Shown here: positions 52,243 through 61,328 of the stretch, one piece after another
Numbering within the stretch: the stretch's first letter is position 1
Layout of the letters: every line of letters begins with the position of its first letter
Assembly (NCBI GenBank): GCA_949300025.1
Contig: CASGCS010000003.1
Coordinates: 25,175 to 89,174 of the forward strand
From: an uncultured bacterium
GTDB lineage: Bacteria; Bacteroidota; Bacteroidia; Bacteroidales; UBA932
Length of the DNA: 64,000 nt
Reading direction: 5' to 3'
Notes under the pieces: generated by a model
Told to the model about the DNA's origin: nothing
Database searches by the model: none
The model's input: only the letters and a program-made list of their open reading frames with translations
Translations under genes and position numbers: made by a program

Positions 52243-53553
52243 TTAAATGAGAGATTGCAGCCAGTAAAAGGCGATTCCTGCAAAATAGCCCGTAAGTGCA
52301 ACCCAGCTCACATGCTTGAGATACCATCCGAACGTTATCTTCTCCAGCCCCATGACCACCACGCCGGCTGCAGAGCCGATTATAAGAATACTGCCTCCTG
52401 TTCCGGCACAATAAGCCAGCATTTCCCAGAATGTCCCGTCTACTGTATATATCATCTGCCCTGCGGTTGCAAGCGATTCTGGTATAAGTTCATACATTCC
52501 CATGCAGCTGGCCACCAGCGGAACGTTGTCTACAACGGCAGACAAAAGGCCTATAATGCCTGTCACTATATAGGGATTGCTGTTGAACGCCGTATCCAGA
52601 CTGTCTCCGAAAGAGCGGAGTATGCCGGTCGCCTCCAATGCCGACACTGCCGTAAGGATTCCAAGAAAGAAGAGAATCGTATTCATGTCTATCTTGTGAA
52701 GCAGATTGGCCACGTCATCTATCCTTGAATGGTTCTTGTCCCCCTTCCTGTAAAAGATAATCTCGGTAACTATCCAGAGAAGTGAGAGCACCAGCAATAT
52801 GCCCATAAACGGAGCCAGACCAGTAATCATTCTGAATACCGGCACAAAAAGCAGGCCTCCGACACCTATTGCGAATACCACCTTCTTCTCCTTGCGCGTA
52901 ACAAGCGCTTCACGTGAGACTGGCTCCGGCTCGTTTTCCTGTATTGTCATTATATCTCCCTTCAGCCTTGACCCTATCAGAAGCGCAGGAATGATCACTG
53001 ATATTATCGACGGCAGAAAGAGACCTGTTATGACACCGACCGAAGTTATGTTACCCTTTACCCACAGCATTATGGTGGTAACGTCACCTATGGGAGAAAA
53101 GGCTCCGCCGCTGTTTGCGGCCAGAATCACCATGGAGGCATAATAGAGCCTCTCATGCCGGCTTTCTATCAGTTTCCTGAGCACCATTATCATCACTATT
53201 GCAGTGGTCAGATTATCCAGTACGGCTGAAAGGAAGAATGTAAAGAGGCTCACCTTCCAGAGAAGCCCCCTTTTGCTTTTGGTATGCAGACGACGTCTTA
53301 CAAAATTGAATCCTCCGTAAGTATCTACAACTTCCACTATCACCATTGCCCCCATCAGGAAAAAGAGGATTTCGCTTGTCTGCCCCAGCGAACTTGTAAA
53401 ACTTTCGCTGTCTGTCCCGAATCCGAAACTGTAAAGAGTCCAGCATGCTACACACATGAGCATGGCAACAGCCGCCTTGTTTATCTTTATTACACTCTCG
53501 AGGGCTATCAGAAGATACCCGACTATAAATATACCTGCTATCAGCGCCGTCAT
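52243..53553 (-). CDS. nhaD: NhaD-type sodium/proton antiporter
   Basis: A 436-residue integral membrane protein of the ion-transporter superfamily with about 12 hydrophobic segments. The key segments are FFLSAVLDNLTTAIVMIMVL and ILAANSGGAFSPIGDVTTIMLW in the first half, and LLSAVVDNVPLVAS with YCAGTGGSILIIGSAAG in the second half. The duplicated D-N-x-(T/P) and S/G-rich pattern is typical of NhaD. It exports sodium (or lithium) against protons. It is divergent from the CDF exporter and has a TAAATTTG box upstream (53580-53587). Confidence 0.88.
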   Translation of the reverse strand: MTALIAGIFIVGYLLIALESVIKINKAAVAMLMCVACWTLYSFGFGTDSESFTSSLGQTSEILFFLMGAMVIVEVVDTYGGFNFVRRRLHTKSKRGLLWKVSLFTFFLSAVLDNLTTAIVMIMVLRKLIESRHERLYYASMVILAANSGGAFSPIGDVTTIMLWVKGNITSVGVITGLFLPSIISVIIPALLIGSRLKGDIMTIQENEPEPVSREALVTRKEKKVVFAIGVGGLLFVPVFRMITGLAPFMGILLVLSLLWIVTEIIFYRKGDKNHSRIDDVANLLHKIDMNTILFFLGILTAVSALEATGILRSFGDSLDTAFNSNPYIVTGIIGLLSAVVDNVPLVASCMGMYELIPESLATAGQMIYTVDGTFWEMLAYCAGTGGSILIIGSAAGVVVMGLEKITFGWYLKHVSWVALTGYFAGIAFYWLQSLI

Positions 53554-53579
53554 ATCAAAAAAAATAAAAAAACAGGGGG

Positions 53580-53587
53580 CAAATTTA
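53580..53587 (-). promoter_or_regulatory. -7 box TAAATTTG of nhaD
   Basis: A perfect TAnnTTTG element on the minus strand, 26 bases before the nhaD ATG. Confidence 0.5.
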
Positions 53588-53694
53588 AATCAAATCGCAC
53601 TATACATCAAGAATTCCGACAGGCTATTCCTTTTTTTCACCATTTATATACCATTTTTCACTACCTTTAAGGGCGTAAAGAACATCTGCCGCTT

Positions 53695-54621
53695 ATGGAT
53701 TGCAAACATGGACATAACCCCGAAGGGCATCACCACGGGCACAGCGTCGAGATAAAATCGCTCAATGCCGCATTCGTGGCGGGAATCATACTGAACCTGC
53801 TGTTTGTGGCCGTAGAATGTCTGTTTGGCCTTATTACCGGTTCGGTCGGGCTGCTCTCCGACGCAGGACACAACCTGAGCGACGTGGCCTCGCTCATCCT
53901 GGCCATGATGGCATTCCGCCTGGCACGGGCAAAGGCAACGAGAAACTATACATACGGCTATAAAAAGGGAACTGTTCTTGTCAGCCTAACCAATGCAATT
54001 CTGCTTGTCATTGCAGTGATTTTCATCATAAAAGAGAGCATATACAAAATAATCCACCCTGTAGACTCCGCCGCGCTCGGGCAGACCATAATATGGGTGG
54101 CCGCCGCCGGAATAGTCGTAAACGGCATTACGGCATGGCTCTTCTTAAAGGACAAGGAAAAAGACCTCAATATAAAGGGGGCTTTCCTGCACATGGCTGC
54201 CGACACGCTTGTTTCTGCAAGCGTGGTTGTATCTGGCATAATAATCAAGATTACCGGATGGAGTGTCATAGACCCTCTCATAGGCCTGCTGATAGCGATA
54301 GCAATAGTTGTCTCTACCTGGAACCTGCTGTCAAAAAGCATCCGGCTTGCAATAGACGGTGTCCCGGGCAATGTAGACATAGACAAGGTGAAAGCCGCGA
54401 TTCTCTCTGTAAGCGGAGCCGTGGAGTGCCACCATCTGCATATATGGGCTATCAGCACTACCGAAAACGCCCTTACCGCCCATGTCGTGGTGGATGACAT
54501 AGAGGCCATGGAACCCATAAAGGAAGAGATTAAGGCAAGGCTTGCAGATATCGGCATATCGCATGCCACCATTGAAATCGAGAGCCGCGAAAGCCACTGC
54601 CGCAAGATTTGTGAAAACTGA
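53695..54621 (+). CDS. Cation diffusion facilitator metal exporter (CzcD/ZitB-like)
   Basis: A 308-residue CDF protein with six membrane helices. The His-rich N-terminus (HGHNPEGHHHGHS) probably collects metal. Helix II motif GLLSDAGHNLSDVASL and helix V motif HMAADTLVSASVV provide the H/D metal site typical of zinc-transporting CDFs. A C-terminal ferredoxin-like cytoplasmic domain (about 215-300) ends with a cysteine-rich ESHCRKICEN. It exports zinc or cobalt/cadmium from the cytoplasm with proton exchange. It lies close to the Czc operon but has no copy of its palindrome. Confidence 0.92.
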   Translation: MDCKHGHNPEGHHHGHSVEIKSLNAAFVAGIILNLLFVAVECLFGLITGSVGLLSDAGHNLSDVASLILAMMAFRLARAKATRNYTYGYKKGTVLVSLTNAILLVIAVIFIIKESIYKIIHPVDSAALGQTIIWVAAAGIVVNGITAWLFLKDKEKDLNIKGAFLHMAADTLVSASVVVSGIIIKITGWSVIDPLIGLLIAIAIVVSTWNLLSKSIRLAIDGVPGNVDIDKVKAAILSVSGAVECHHLHIWAISTTENALTAHVVVDDIEAMEPIKEEIKARLADIGISHATIEIESRESHCRKICEN

Positions 54622-54633
54622 AAACCTGATAAA

Positions 54634-55110
54634 ATGGATGAAATAGAAATAAAAAAAAGAGAGGATAGAGCTGAAGAACTTTTCAGAATGGGATATAACT
54701 GCGCCCAGAGCGTTGCAGGTGCATGGGCAGACTATTACGGGCTTGATTTCAACCTGGCCGTGAAAATATCGGCTTCGTTCGGCGCCGGGATAGGCAGAAT
54801 GCGCGAAACGTGCGGGGCTGCCTGCGGAATGTTCCTGCTCGCCGGCCTGGAGACCGGCTGTACGGACTCCTCCGACCGTGAAGGGAAAAGTGCAAACTAC
54901 AAAACAGTGCAGTATCTTGCAGGAAAATTCAAGGAAGAGAACGGATACCTCAGATGTGCAGACATGCTGGCGGCAATGAAGGACGCAAAAGCGATAAAAC
55001 CCGGATATCAGGCAGAAGAGAGAAGCGAAGAGTATTATAAAAAGCGCCCGTGCATCAAGACCGTGCGGTCTGCGTCAAGAATATATGGAGAATACCTCAT
55101 GAACAAATAG
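54634..55110 (+). CDS. C_GCAxxG_C_C family redox-type protein
   Basis: A 158-residue soluble protein. The family name is spelled out: YNCAQSV, then FGAGIGRMRETCGAACGMFLLAG, a cysteine in GCTDS, another in YLRCADM, and one in KRPCIKTV. The five or more spaced cysteines suggest metal or iron-sulfur binding or redox chemistry; no enzymatic activity has been proven for the family as far as I know. It begins 12 bases after the CDF exporter and may share its transcript. Confidence 0.88.
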   Translation: MDEIEIKKREDRAEELFRMGYNCAQSVAGAWADYYGLDFNLAVKISASFGAGIGRMRETCGAACGMFLLAGLETGCTDSSDREGKSANYKTVQYLAGKFKEENGYLRCADMLAAMKDAKAIKPGYQAEERSEEYYKKRPCIKTVRSASRIYGEYLMNK

Positions 55111-55152
55111 AGAGTTGTGTTGTTTGTCAAGAATAAACCAAATGTTGAAAAT

Positions 55153-55614
55153 ATGAAAAAAAGACTGTTGTTTATCGCACTGTTCTGCACAATGGCTATC
55201 GGTGCAAGTGCACAGAACGGCTACAAAAATGCCATCGGAGTAAGAGGACTGCTCAATATTGACGTTTCATACCAACGTTATATTACAGCACAGACCAGAA
55301 TTGAGGGCACGATAGGATTCGACTACTACGGATTCAGCATGGCCGCAATGCACCAATGGACCTTTGAACTCCCCATAGATACGGAAGGCATCTGGCAATG
55401 GTATGCCGGCGCAGGCGGAGGAATAGGCTCATGGGACAGGCAAAAATATGACAAGGGATTCAGTCTGGGAGCACTTGTCCAGGTAGGTGTAGAATATACG
55501 TTCTCCAACATTCCCCTGCTTCTCTCGCTGGATTACCGTCCGGGATTCTACTTTCTGCCTGAAGGCAGATTCGATTTCAGAGGGATAGCTGTCGGTGTAA
55601 GATATTGTTTCTAA
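55153..55614 (+). CDS. Small outer-membrane beta-barrel protein
   Basis: A 153-residue protein with a signal peptide (MKKRLLFIALFCTMAIGASAQ) and eight or so amphipathic strands (IGVRGLLNIDVSYQRYI, RIEGTIGFDYYG, GFSLGALVQVGVEYTF), ending in a terminal phenylalanine (GVRYCF) as expected for a barrel inserted by BamA. It resembles OmpW/OmpX-like or OmpA N-terminal barrels. The ATG at 55153 is chosen because it starts the signal peptide. Its stop codon overlaps that of the convergent cca gene (CTAA at 55611-55614). Confidence 0.75.
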   Translation: MKKRLLFIALFCTMAIGASAQNGYKNAIGVRGLLNIDVSYQRYITAQTRIEGTIGFDYYGFSMAAMHQWTFELPIDTEGIWQWYAGAGGGIGSWDRQKYDKGFSLGALVQVGVEYTFSNIPLLLSLDYRPGFYFLPEGRFDFRGIAVGVRYCF

Positions 55615-57035
55615 GAGTCTGATTCACCAGCCTTTTTCCCCAGCCCCATTTCTGCGGCGCGCTGCTCCATAAGAGCATATGCTTGAGTTATGTCATTTTC
55701 GATTTTACCGTCGAGAATGGCATTTTTTACATATTCCTTCAACTCGCCTATTTCCCTGCACGGCGGAATGTTGTATCGTTCCATTATCATCTCGCCGGTT
55801 ACGGGATTCTTGAAATTCCGTATGGCATCTTTCTGTTCCACCTCTATGAGCTTCTGCTTGACCATGGCAAAATTATGCCTGTGTTTCATTACAACCCGGT
55901 CGTTTTTAGAAGTGATGTCAGCCTCGCAAAGCGTCATAAGATCGTCTATGTCATCTCCGGCATCGAAAAGCAGACGTCTGACGGCGGAATCGGTAACTTC
56001 ATCCTGCACCAGGGCTATGGGACGCAGATGAAGCTGAACCAGTTTCTGCACATATTTCATCTTTTCGTTGAGAGGCATCTTCAACTGCTTGAATATGCCG
56101 GGAACCATCTTGGCCCCTATGAAATCATGACTGTGGAAAGTCCAGCCTACAGAGGGCTCGAACCGTTTTGTCTGCGGCTTGCCTATATCATGCAGGAGAG
56201 CGGCCCACCTGAGCCACAGATTGTCGGATTTTTCAGCTACATTGTCTACAACCTGCAGAGTATGTGCGAAATTATCCTTATGCCCTTTCCCGTCTACCAT
56301 CTCCACTCCTTTGAGTCTTGAAATCTGCGGCAATATTTCCGGCAGCAATTCCGTCTCCTCCAGGAGCCTGAGCCCGACCGAAGGTTTCGGGGAGAGCAGG
56401 ATCTTGTTCAGTTCGTCGCTTATACGCTCCCTTGAAAGAATCTCCAGCCTTTTCCTGTTCCGTCTGATCGACTCCAGCGATTCGGGCACTATGGAAAACG
56501 AGAGCTGCGAAGCAAACCTTATGGCCCGTATCATACGCAAGGGATCGTCGCTATAGGTCGTATCCGGGTCCAACGGCGTACGGATAAGTCCGGCCTGCAG
56601 GTCCTTCACCCCGTCGAACGGGTCTACAAGGTTTCCAAAATCTTCCTCCTGAAGACTGAACGCCAATGCATTAATTGTAAAATCCCGCCGTTTCTGATCA
56701 TCTTCCAGAGTACCGTTCTCTACTATCGGATTTCTGGAATCCGCACGGTACGATTCCTTTCTCGCCCCTACAAACTCAATCTCCATTCCCTTGTATCTGA
56801 ACATGGCCGTCCCGAACCTCTTGAATACGGTAACCTTGCTCTTTACACGTTCGGCAACCTTTGCGGCAATCTCTATTCCGCTGCCCTCGACAACTATATC
56901 TATATCCTTGCAGTGGCGCTGCAAAAAACAGTCCCGCACATACCCGCCTATGACATAAGCCCTGACTCCTGCCTCTTTCGCAATTTGCGAAACTATCCTG
57001 AATATGCCGTTACTTAGAAACTCTACATTCTGCAT
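55611..57035 (-). CDS. cca: CCA tRNA nucleotidyltransferase (HD-containing)
   Basis: A 474-residue enzyme that builds or repairs the CCA end of tRNAs. The nucleotidyltransferase head has VIGGYVRDCFL, KDIDIVVEGSG (catalytic aspartates) and the conserved KRRDFTINALAF. RFASQLSFSI follows in the neck. A C-terminal HD domain is shown by RWAALLHDIGKPQTKRF, as in type I bacterial enzymes with phosphatase or phosphodiesterase ability. The genome needs this enzyme because neither tmRNA nor tRNA-Lys here encodes CCA. The start at 57035 overlaps the end of the upstream gene by 26 bases. Confidence 0.93.
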   Translation of the reverse strand: MQNVEFLSNGIFRIVSQIAKEAGVRAYVIGGYVRDCFLQRHCKDIDIVVEGSGIEIAAKVAERVKSKVTVFKRFGTAMFRYKGMEIEFVGARKESYRADSRNPIVENGTLEDDQKRRDFTINALAFSLQEEDFGNLVDPFDGVKDLQAGLIRTPLDPDTTYSDDPLRMIRAIRFASQLSFSIVPESLESIRRNRKRLEILSRERISDELNKILLSPKPSVGLRLLEETELLPEILPQISRLKGVEMVDGKGHKDNFAHTLQVVDNVAEKSDNLWLRWAALLHDIGKPQTKRFEPSVGWTFHSHDFIGAKMVPGIFKQLKMPLNEKMKYVQKLVQLHLRPIALVQDEVTDSAVRRLLFDAGDDIDDLMTLCEADITSKNDRVVMKHRHNFAMVKQKLIEVEQKDAIRNFKNPVTGEMIMERYNIPPCREIGELKEYVKNAILDGKIENDITQAYALMEQRAAEMGLGKKAGESDS

Positions 57036-57426
57036 AACTGGGAATATCTGATATATATCTGTAACTGCCCGATTCCGGCTCAAGTTCAAAGGCAAATGTG
57101 GTGACACCGTTTGTAATCACCAGATACCTTACCTTCAAAACCATGTTATACCGGCAAATCTGCTCTGCCGCCTCGCATTCCAACTTCACATGCGGGGCCT
57201 TGCACTCTACCGCCAGCAAAGGCTGCAAGTTGCTGGAAAAACAGACTATGTCGCACCTGTAATCCTTTTTTCCAAACTGTATGGAATACTCACTGGCCAT
57301 AAGTGAAAGCGGATAGCCTCTGGCATCGTTCAGCCACCGTATGAAACTCTGCCTCACCCTCTCTTCCGGAGTAAGCGCAACATATTTTTTCCTCAACGGG
57401 TCAAATACCTGTTCTCTCTCTTTCAT
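57010..57426 (-). CDS. Stand-alone HsdR N-terminal (PD-(D/E)XK) domain protein
   Basis: A 138-residue protein homologous to the N-terminal nuclease domain of type I restriction subunits (HSDR_N_2). The nuclease core is CDIVCF...LLAVECKA, preceded by ALTPEERVRQSFIRWL, and followed by QICRYNMVLKVRYLVITNG. There is no helicase, specificity or methylase gene nearby, so it is not part of a restriction system here. It is divergent from holA and overlaps cca, an arrangement I recall from other Bacteroidales. It may process or repair DNA, but no function is established. Confidence 0.82.
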   Translation of the reverse strand: MKEREQVFDPLRKKYVALTPEERVRQSFIRWLNDARGYPLSLMASEYSIQFGKKDYRCDIVCFSSNLQPLLAVECKAPHVKLECEAAEQICRYNMVLKVRYLVITNGVTTFAFELEPESGSYRYISDIPSYAECRVSK

Positions 57427-57512
57427 CTGCAACGTGACGGTGAGCCAAAAGTAAAAAATTTTTGTCATTATTTATAAATTTATCAACTTTGTTTGCTTCA
57501 AAGCAGCCATTG

Positions 57513-58523
57513 ATGGAATATTCAGACCTTATAAAGGAAATCGACAGCGGAAAATTCAAGCCCGTATATCTTCTTATGGGCGAAGAGCCGTACTACAACG
57601 ACATCATAATCGAGCATCTCATCGACAAGGCGCTGCAACCTCATGAGCGTGATTTCAACCAGATGATTGTCTATGGCTCAGACACCAATGCCGCCGAGAT
57701 AGCATCTATGGCAAGACGCTATCCGGTATTCGCCCCCAGACAACTGATAATTGTCAAGGAGGCGCAGTCTCTGACCAAACTGGAGCCGCTGGAGATTTAT
57801 CTGCAGGCACCCGCACCTGAAACCGTGCTGGTTCTGGTATATACCGGAAAATCGGTAGACAAGAGAAGCGGTTTCTACAAAAAGGCAAAGGCCACTGCGG
57901 AAATCTTTGAATCTGTACCTGTTCCGGAATGGAAAGTGGCACAGTGGATAATCTCGTATGCAGGCCGGAAAGGGATAACGGTCCTCCCCGATGCCGCCGC
58001 CCTCATGGCGGAACATACCGGCAACAGCCTCAGAAAAATAGCACTGGAAATAGACAAACTCCTGAAGGTTATTCCCGAGGGGTGCATACAGATAACAGTC
58101 AAGGAGATAGAAGAGAACATAGGCATAAGCCGCGAATTTTCCGCCTTTGAACTCTGCAATGCGCTCTCGTTCAAGAACGGTGACAATGCCTTCAAGATTG
58201 CGCACCATTTTGGCGAAAACCCCAGAAAATATCCTCTGCTGCTCACATTGGGGGCCCTGTTTTTCTATTTTTCAAAACTTTTGAAAATACATGCGGTAAT
58301 GAGACAGGAGAATCTTGCAGCGGCAAGTGCCGTAAAGAAGTCTGGAATCTACCCGTCTCAGGAGAAGCAATATCTTGCTGCAATAAGAAACTATTCATAC
58401 AACAGAGTCATGGCTGCCATAGCCTACATAAAAGAGTGCGATTTCAAGAGCAAGAGTTCCGCTGCAGGAGTCGCGAACGAGGGCGATTTGCTCATCGAAC
58501 TTGTTTCCAGAATATTACACTAG
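57513..58523 (+). CDS. holA: DNA polymerase III delta subunit
   Basis: A 336-residue clamp-loader subunit that opens the sliding clamp. It shows the HolA pattern: KFKPVYLLMGEEPYYNDIIIE, VYGSDTNAAEIASMARRYPVFAPRQLIIVKEAQ, WIISYAGRKGITVLPDAAALMAEHTGNSLRKIALEID (in parts), and FSAFELCNALSFKN. The P-loop-like region is degenerate, as expected for delta. The start at 57513 fits the family N-terminus (MEYSDLIKEI). It converges with priA across a 387-bp tandem-repeat region. Confidence 0.9.
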   Translation: MEYSDLIKEIDSGKFKPVYLLMGEEPYYNDIIIEHLIDKALQPHERDFNQMIVYGSDTNAAEIASMARRYPVFAPRQLIIVKEAQSLTKLEPLEIYLQAPAPETVLVLVYTGKSVDKRSGFYKKAKATAEIFESVPVPEWKVAQWIISYAGRKGITVLPDAAALMAEHTGNSLRKIALEIDKLLKVIPEGCIQITVKEIEENIGISREFSAFELCNALSFKNGDNAFKIAHHFGENPRKYPLLLTLGALFFYFSKLLKIHAVMRQENLAAASAVKKSGIYPSQEKQYLAAIRNYSYNRVMAAIAYIKECDFKSKSSAAGVANEGDLLIELVSRILH

Positions 58524-58594
58524 CACATCCTTACTTAAAGGCTCTGCCTCCTGTGTCACAGTCGCAATCCTGCCGGAAACGGCAACATGCAGCC

Positions 58595-58904
58595 ATACGA
58601 GACTGAGTCATAATTCGAAGACAATGCAGCAGATGCGGATTATATACTCTGATACACGTAATATGCGTTAGAATTCGTAATATGCAAAGCCGTCAAAGAA
58701 TTTGACGAAGGAGCGTATTTCCATACGGAACTGAGTCATAACTCGAAGACAATACAGCAGATTGCGGATTATATACTCCTGATACACATAATATGCGTTA
58801 GAATTCGTAATATGCAAAGCCGTCAAAGAATTTGACGAAGGAGCGTATTTCCATACGTGACTGAGTCATAATTCGAAGACAATGCAGCAGATTGCGGATT
58901 ATAA
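58595..58904. repeat. Tandem intergenic repeat, about 130 bp x 2.4 copies
   Basis: The gap between holA and priA contains a unit of 128-130 bp in tandem. Marker sequence CTGAGTCATA occurs at 58603, 58731 and 58861; the third copy is cut at about 58904, 7 bases from the priA stop. Copies differ by only a few bases. Each full unit contains CGTCAAA-GAA-TTTGACG (7-3-7 dyad) and CGTAT-TTCC-ATACG. On the minus strand each full copy also carries a short open frame starting ATGACTCAG. A 12-bp block (58789-58800) is the exact reverse complement of 58902-58913, which overlaps the priA stop codon. Confidence 0.92.
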
Positions 58905-58910
58905 CGCATA

Positions 58911-60968
58911 TTAGTATGGGTCTACATCTATAATTATAGAATTCCCCACCCTCAACCCTTCAACTATCTCCCTTATCTTTTTTTTGTTTTCAAGCAGAGC
59001 CTTGTCTCGCTTCAACTTAAGGTAAAAGCATTTGAGCCATTCACCGCGCACTCTCTCTATTGGAGGCGCAAAAGGACCGGAAATCTCTCCGACATGGGAG
59101 GAGGCGAGTTGGAGTGAAAGTGCTTCGGAAAGGGAATCCAGTTTTTTCAGGGTCTTGCTCTTTACTGTAAACTTTATCATGCGCACATAAGGGGCGAATC
59201 TGAATTCAACACGCTCCTTGAAAAGAGTGTGGATAAAGTTGTTTTCAAAAGAGGCTCCGCTTTGCAATGATTTGAGAAAGGAGATGACGGGATGGTCTCT
59301 GTTTGCAGTCTGGATAAGAACCTTGCCTCTGTCGCTGCGCCTTCCGGTCCTGCCTATAAGTTGGGAAAGCTGCTGCATGGCCCTTTCGTCTGCACGGAAA
59401 TCCTGAATGCCGAAGAGCTGTTGGGCATCCAAGACCGCTACAAGTTCAAGATTCTCAAAATCAAACCCTTTACCTATCATTTGAGTTCCCACGAGTATAT
59501 CTGTGGCACCTTGGGAAAAAAGTTTTATGATATTTTCGCTTTCGCGCCTGCTTTTGGTAATGTCTGCATCGAAGCGGGAGACCGAGGCTTCCGGAAAAAG
59601 AGCCTTGAGCTCTTCCTCAATTTTCTCCGTGCCCGCCCCTGTGAAAGTGAATGAAGTGCCGCCGCACCTGTGGCATACACCGGTAAATTTCATCTGATAA
59701 TCGCAGTAATGGCAACGGAGAGTGTTGTCATACTTGTGGTAACTCAAAACAACGTTGCATCTGGGGCATTTGGGAATATCCCCGCAATCAGCACACTCTA
59801 CCAACGGAGAGTATGAACGCCTGTTCTTGAATACGAGCACCTGTTTTTTCCTCTCCAATGTACGGCGTATTTCATTTATGAGTTGCTGCGAAAAAGATCC
59901 TTTCATCTGTCCGAGCCTCCTTGCGGCAGAGGTATCTACTACAACCAGTTGCGAAGTTTGCGAGCCATAATACTTTTCCAGAAGGGAAACCTTTGCAAAC
60001 CTGCCCACAGAACAGTTGTACTCACTCTCCAGAGAGGGGGTTGCAGATCCCATGATAATTTTAGAGCCCAACTCTTTTGCCAGAATAACAGCTGCGTCAC
60101 GGGCATGGTATCTGGGTGCAGGTTCGCTCTGCTTGTAACTGTTGTCGTGCTCCTCGTCAATTATGACAAGTCCAAGAGTGCAATATGGCAAGAAAAGAGC
60201 AGACCTTGTGCCAAGCACTACCGCGGGATACTCATAATTGCATGAAAGAATGTCATGCACTCTTTTTTTCTCTGCAACGGTGCGGCCTGAATGAAATGTC
60301 AGCAGCCTTTCTCCGAAAACATTTCTGAGCCTTGTCTGCAATTGTCGGCTCAATGCTATCTCCGGCACCATGTAAAGCACATTCTTCCCCTTTTTCAACT
60401 CTTCCAGTGCAAGAGATACATATACTTCTGTCTTTCCGCTGCCTGCAACGCCATGAAGAAGGACAGGCTTGCTGCCGGCCTCCATTAACTCTCCTATTTT
60501 TTCAAAGGCTTCGCGCTGGGCGCCAGAAAGTTCAGGCGTACGCATAAGCGTTGCGGAATCTGCCTCCTCTTGCCTTACTGCTTCAAAAAACTGCTCCGGG
60601 CTTTTTCTGGATTTCACCTCCTGCTGCTTTATCAGGGCAGACGGGCAGGCCGCCCTGTAGACCTCACCTGTGGTACAGAGATAATAATCTGCCAGATTCT
60701 TCCAGAAATGCAACTCCCATGGTCTTACAAAACCCCGCTCCACAGAGAGCAGACTCTTATATGCAACCTCCTTCTCCTGATGCGGAGGATGGGTATAAAC
60801 GGCTGTCACCACACCGCAATAGCGCTTTGAAGAAAATTCTACCCAAACTCTGCTGCCCTCCCGACAGTTTTCGAATTCAGCCTCCCGAGGGACAAGATAT
60901 GTCACCTCTCCGCTCAATCTTAGAGGCAACAACACATCTGCATATTTCAACTCCGGTGCGCTATCCAT
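58911..60968 (-). CDS. priA: Primosomal protein N' (PriA replication-restart helicase)
   Basis: A 685-residue superfamily 2 helicase that reloads the replisome at stalled forks. An N-terminal DNA-binding domain (about 1-105) precedes the ATPase core: Walker A LLHGVAGSGKTEVYVSL, DEEH box LVIIDEEHDNSYKQ, and GSATPSLES. A cysteine-rich zinc region inserts into the helicase (CADCGDIPKCPRC, then CHYCDYQMKFTGVCHRC), giving eight cysteines. Motifs V and VI follow: DILVGTQMIGKGFDF, QLIGRTGRRSDRG. It is somewhat shorter than E. coli PriA (732), which is normal for the phylum. Confidence 0.95.
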   Translation of the reverse strand: MDSAPELKYADVLLPLRLSGEVTYLVPREAEFENCREGSRVWVEFSSKRYCGVVTAVYTHPPHQEKEVAYKSLLSVERGFVRPWELHFWKNLADYYLCTTGEVYRAACPSALIKQQEVKSRKSPEQFFEAVRQEEADSATLMRTPELSGAQREAFEKIGELMEAGSKPVLLHGVAGSGKTEVYVSLALEELKKGKNVLYMVPEIALSRQLQTRLRNVFGERLLTFHSGRTVAEKKRVHDILSCNYEYPAVVLGTRSALFLPYCTLGLVIIDEEHDNSYKQSEPAPRYHARDAAVILAKELGSKIIMGSATPSLESEYNCSVGRFAKVSLLEKYYGSQTSQLVVVDTSAARRLGQMKGSFSQQLINEIRRTLERKKQVLVFKNRRSYSPLVECADCGDIPKCPRCNVVLSYHKYDNTLRCHYCDYQMKFTGVCHRCGGTSFTFTGAGTEKIEEELKALFPEASVSRFDADITKSRRESENIIKLFSQGATDILVGTQMIGKGFDFENLELVAVLDAQQLFGIQDFRADERAMQQLSQLIGRTGRRSDRGKVLIQTANRDHPVISFLKSLQSGASFENNFIHTLFKERVEFRFAPYVRMIKFTVKSKTLKKLDSLSEALSLQLASSHVGEISGPFAPPIERVRGEWLKCFYLKLKRDKALLENKKKIREIVEGLRVGNSIIIDVDPY

Positions 60969-61064
60969 TACCTGATTTTCAAACAGGCCGTAAAGATAAT
61001 ATTTTCATTCTAAAATTTTAAGTCGCGGCACTGCCTTTAAATTTTATCCTAAATTGAATTTAAA

Positions 61065-61095
61065 TTTGTCGGATTAAAAAAAATACCTATCTTTG
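61065..61095 (+). promoter_or_regulatory. Promoter of tRNA-Phe (TTTG, 19 bp, TATCTTTG)
   Basis: TTTG at 61065-61068 and TATCTTTG at 61088-61095 are separated by exactly 19 bases, a textbook two-part promoter for this phylum. The tRNA begins about 40 bases downstream. Confidence 0.8.
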
Positions 61096-61135
61096 CAATC
61101 CCAAACGGAAAACAGCGTTTGTAAAAATAAAAAAT

Positions 61136-61211
61136 GGTGTCATAGCTCAGTTGGTAGAGCAAAGGACTGAAAATCCTTGTGTCCCTGGTTCGATTCCCGG
61201 TGGCACCACCA
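61136..61211 (+). tRNA. tRNA-Phe (GAA), CCA encoded
   Basis: Acceptor GGTGTCA pairs with TGGCACC (one G-T), the D-arm is GCTC-AGTTGGTA-GAGC, the anticodon loop CTGAAAA contains GAA, and the T-arm is CCTGG-TTCGATT-CCCGG (with a G-T-tolerant closing). The 3' CCA is present in the DNA (61209-61211). Sequence to its right differs in character from the region to its left. Confidence 0.96.
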
Positions 61212-61218
61212 AGAAGAC

Positions 61219-61249
61219 AGAGAGTTGCAGAAATGCGGCTCTCTTTTTT
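61219..61249 (+). terminator. Terminator of tRNA-Phe
   Basis: AGAGAG (61219-61224) pairs with CTCTCT (61239-61244), with an inner CA/TG pair step, followed by a T-run to 61249. It lies 8 bases after the tRNA. Confidence 0.75.
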
Positions 61250-61328
61250 GTTGTGTAAAAGGGGGTATAATTGCCATTTTTGGTTGGCAAAATCTTTATA
61301 ATTTGTTAAAATTCTGCAATATATAGAA

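Noticed and set aside
57010..57426. A type I restriction-modification locus
   Set aside because: Only the HsdR N-terminal nuclease-like domain is present; there is no helicase part, no HsdM and no HsdS, and the neighbours are cca and holA.
58595..58904. The tandem repeats as a CRISPR array
   Set aside because: Units are about 130 bp and almost wholly identical, with no short repeat/unique spacer alternation and no cas genes.
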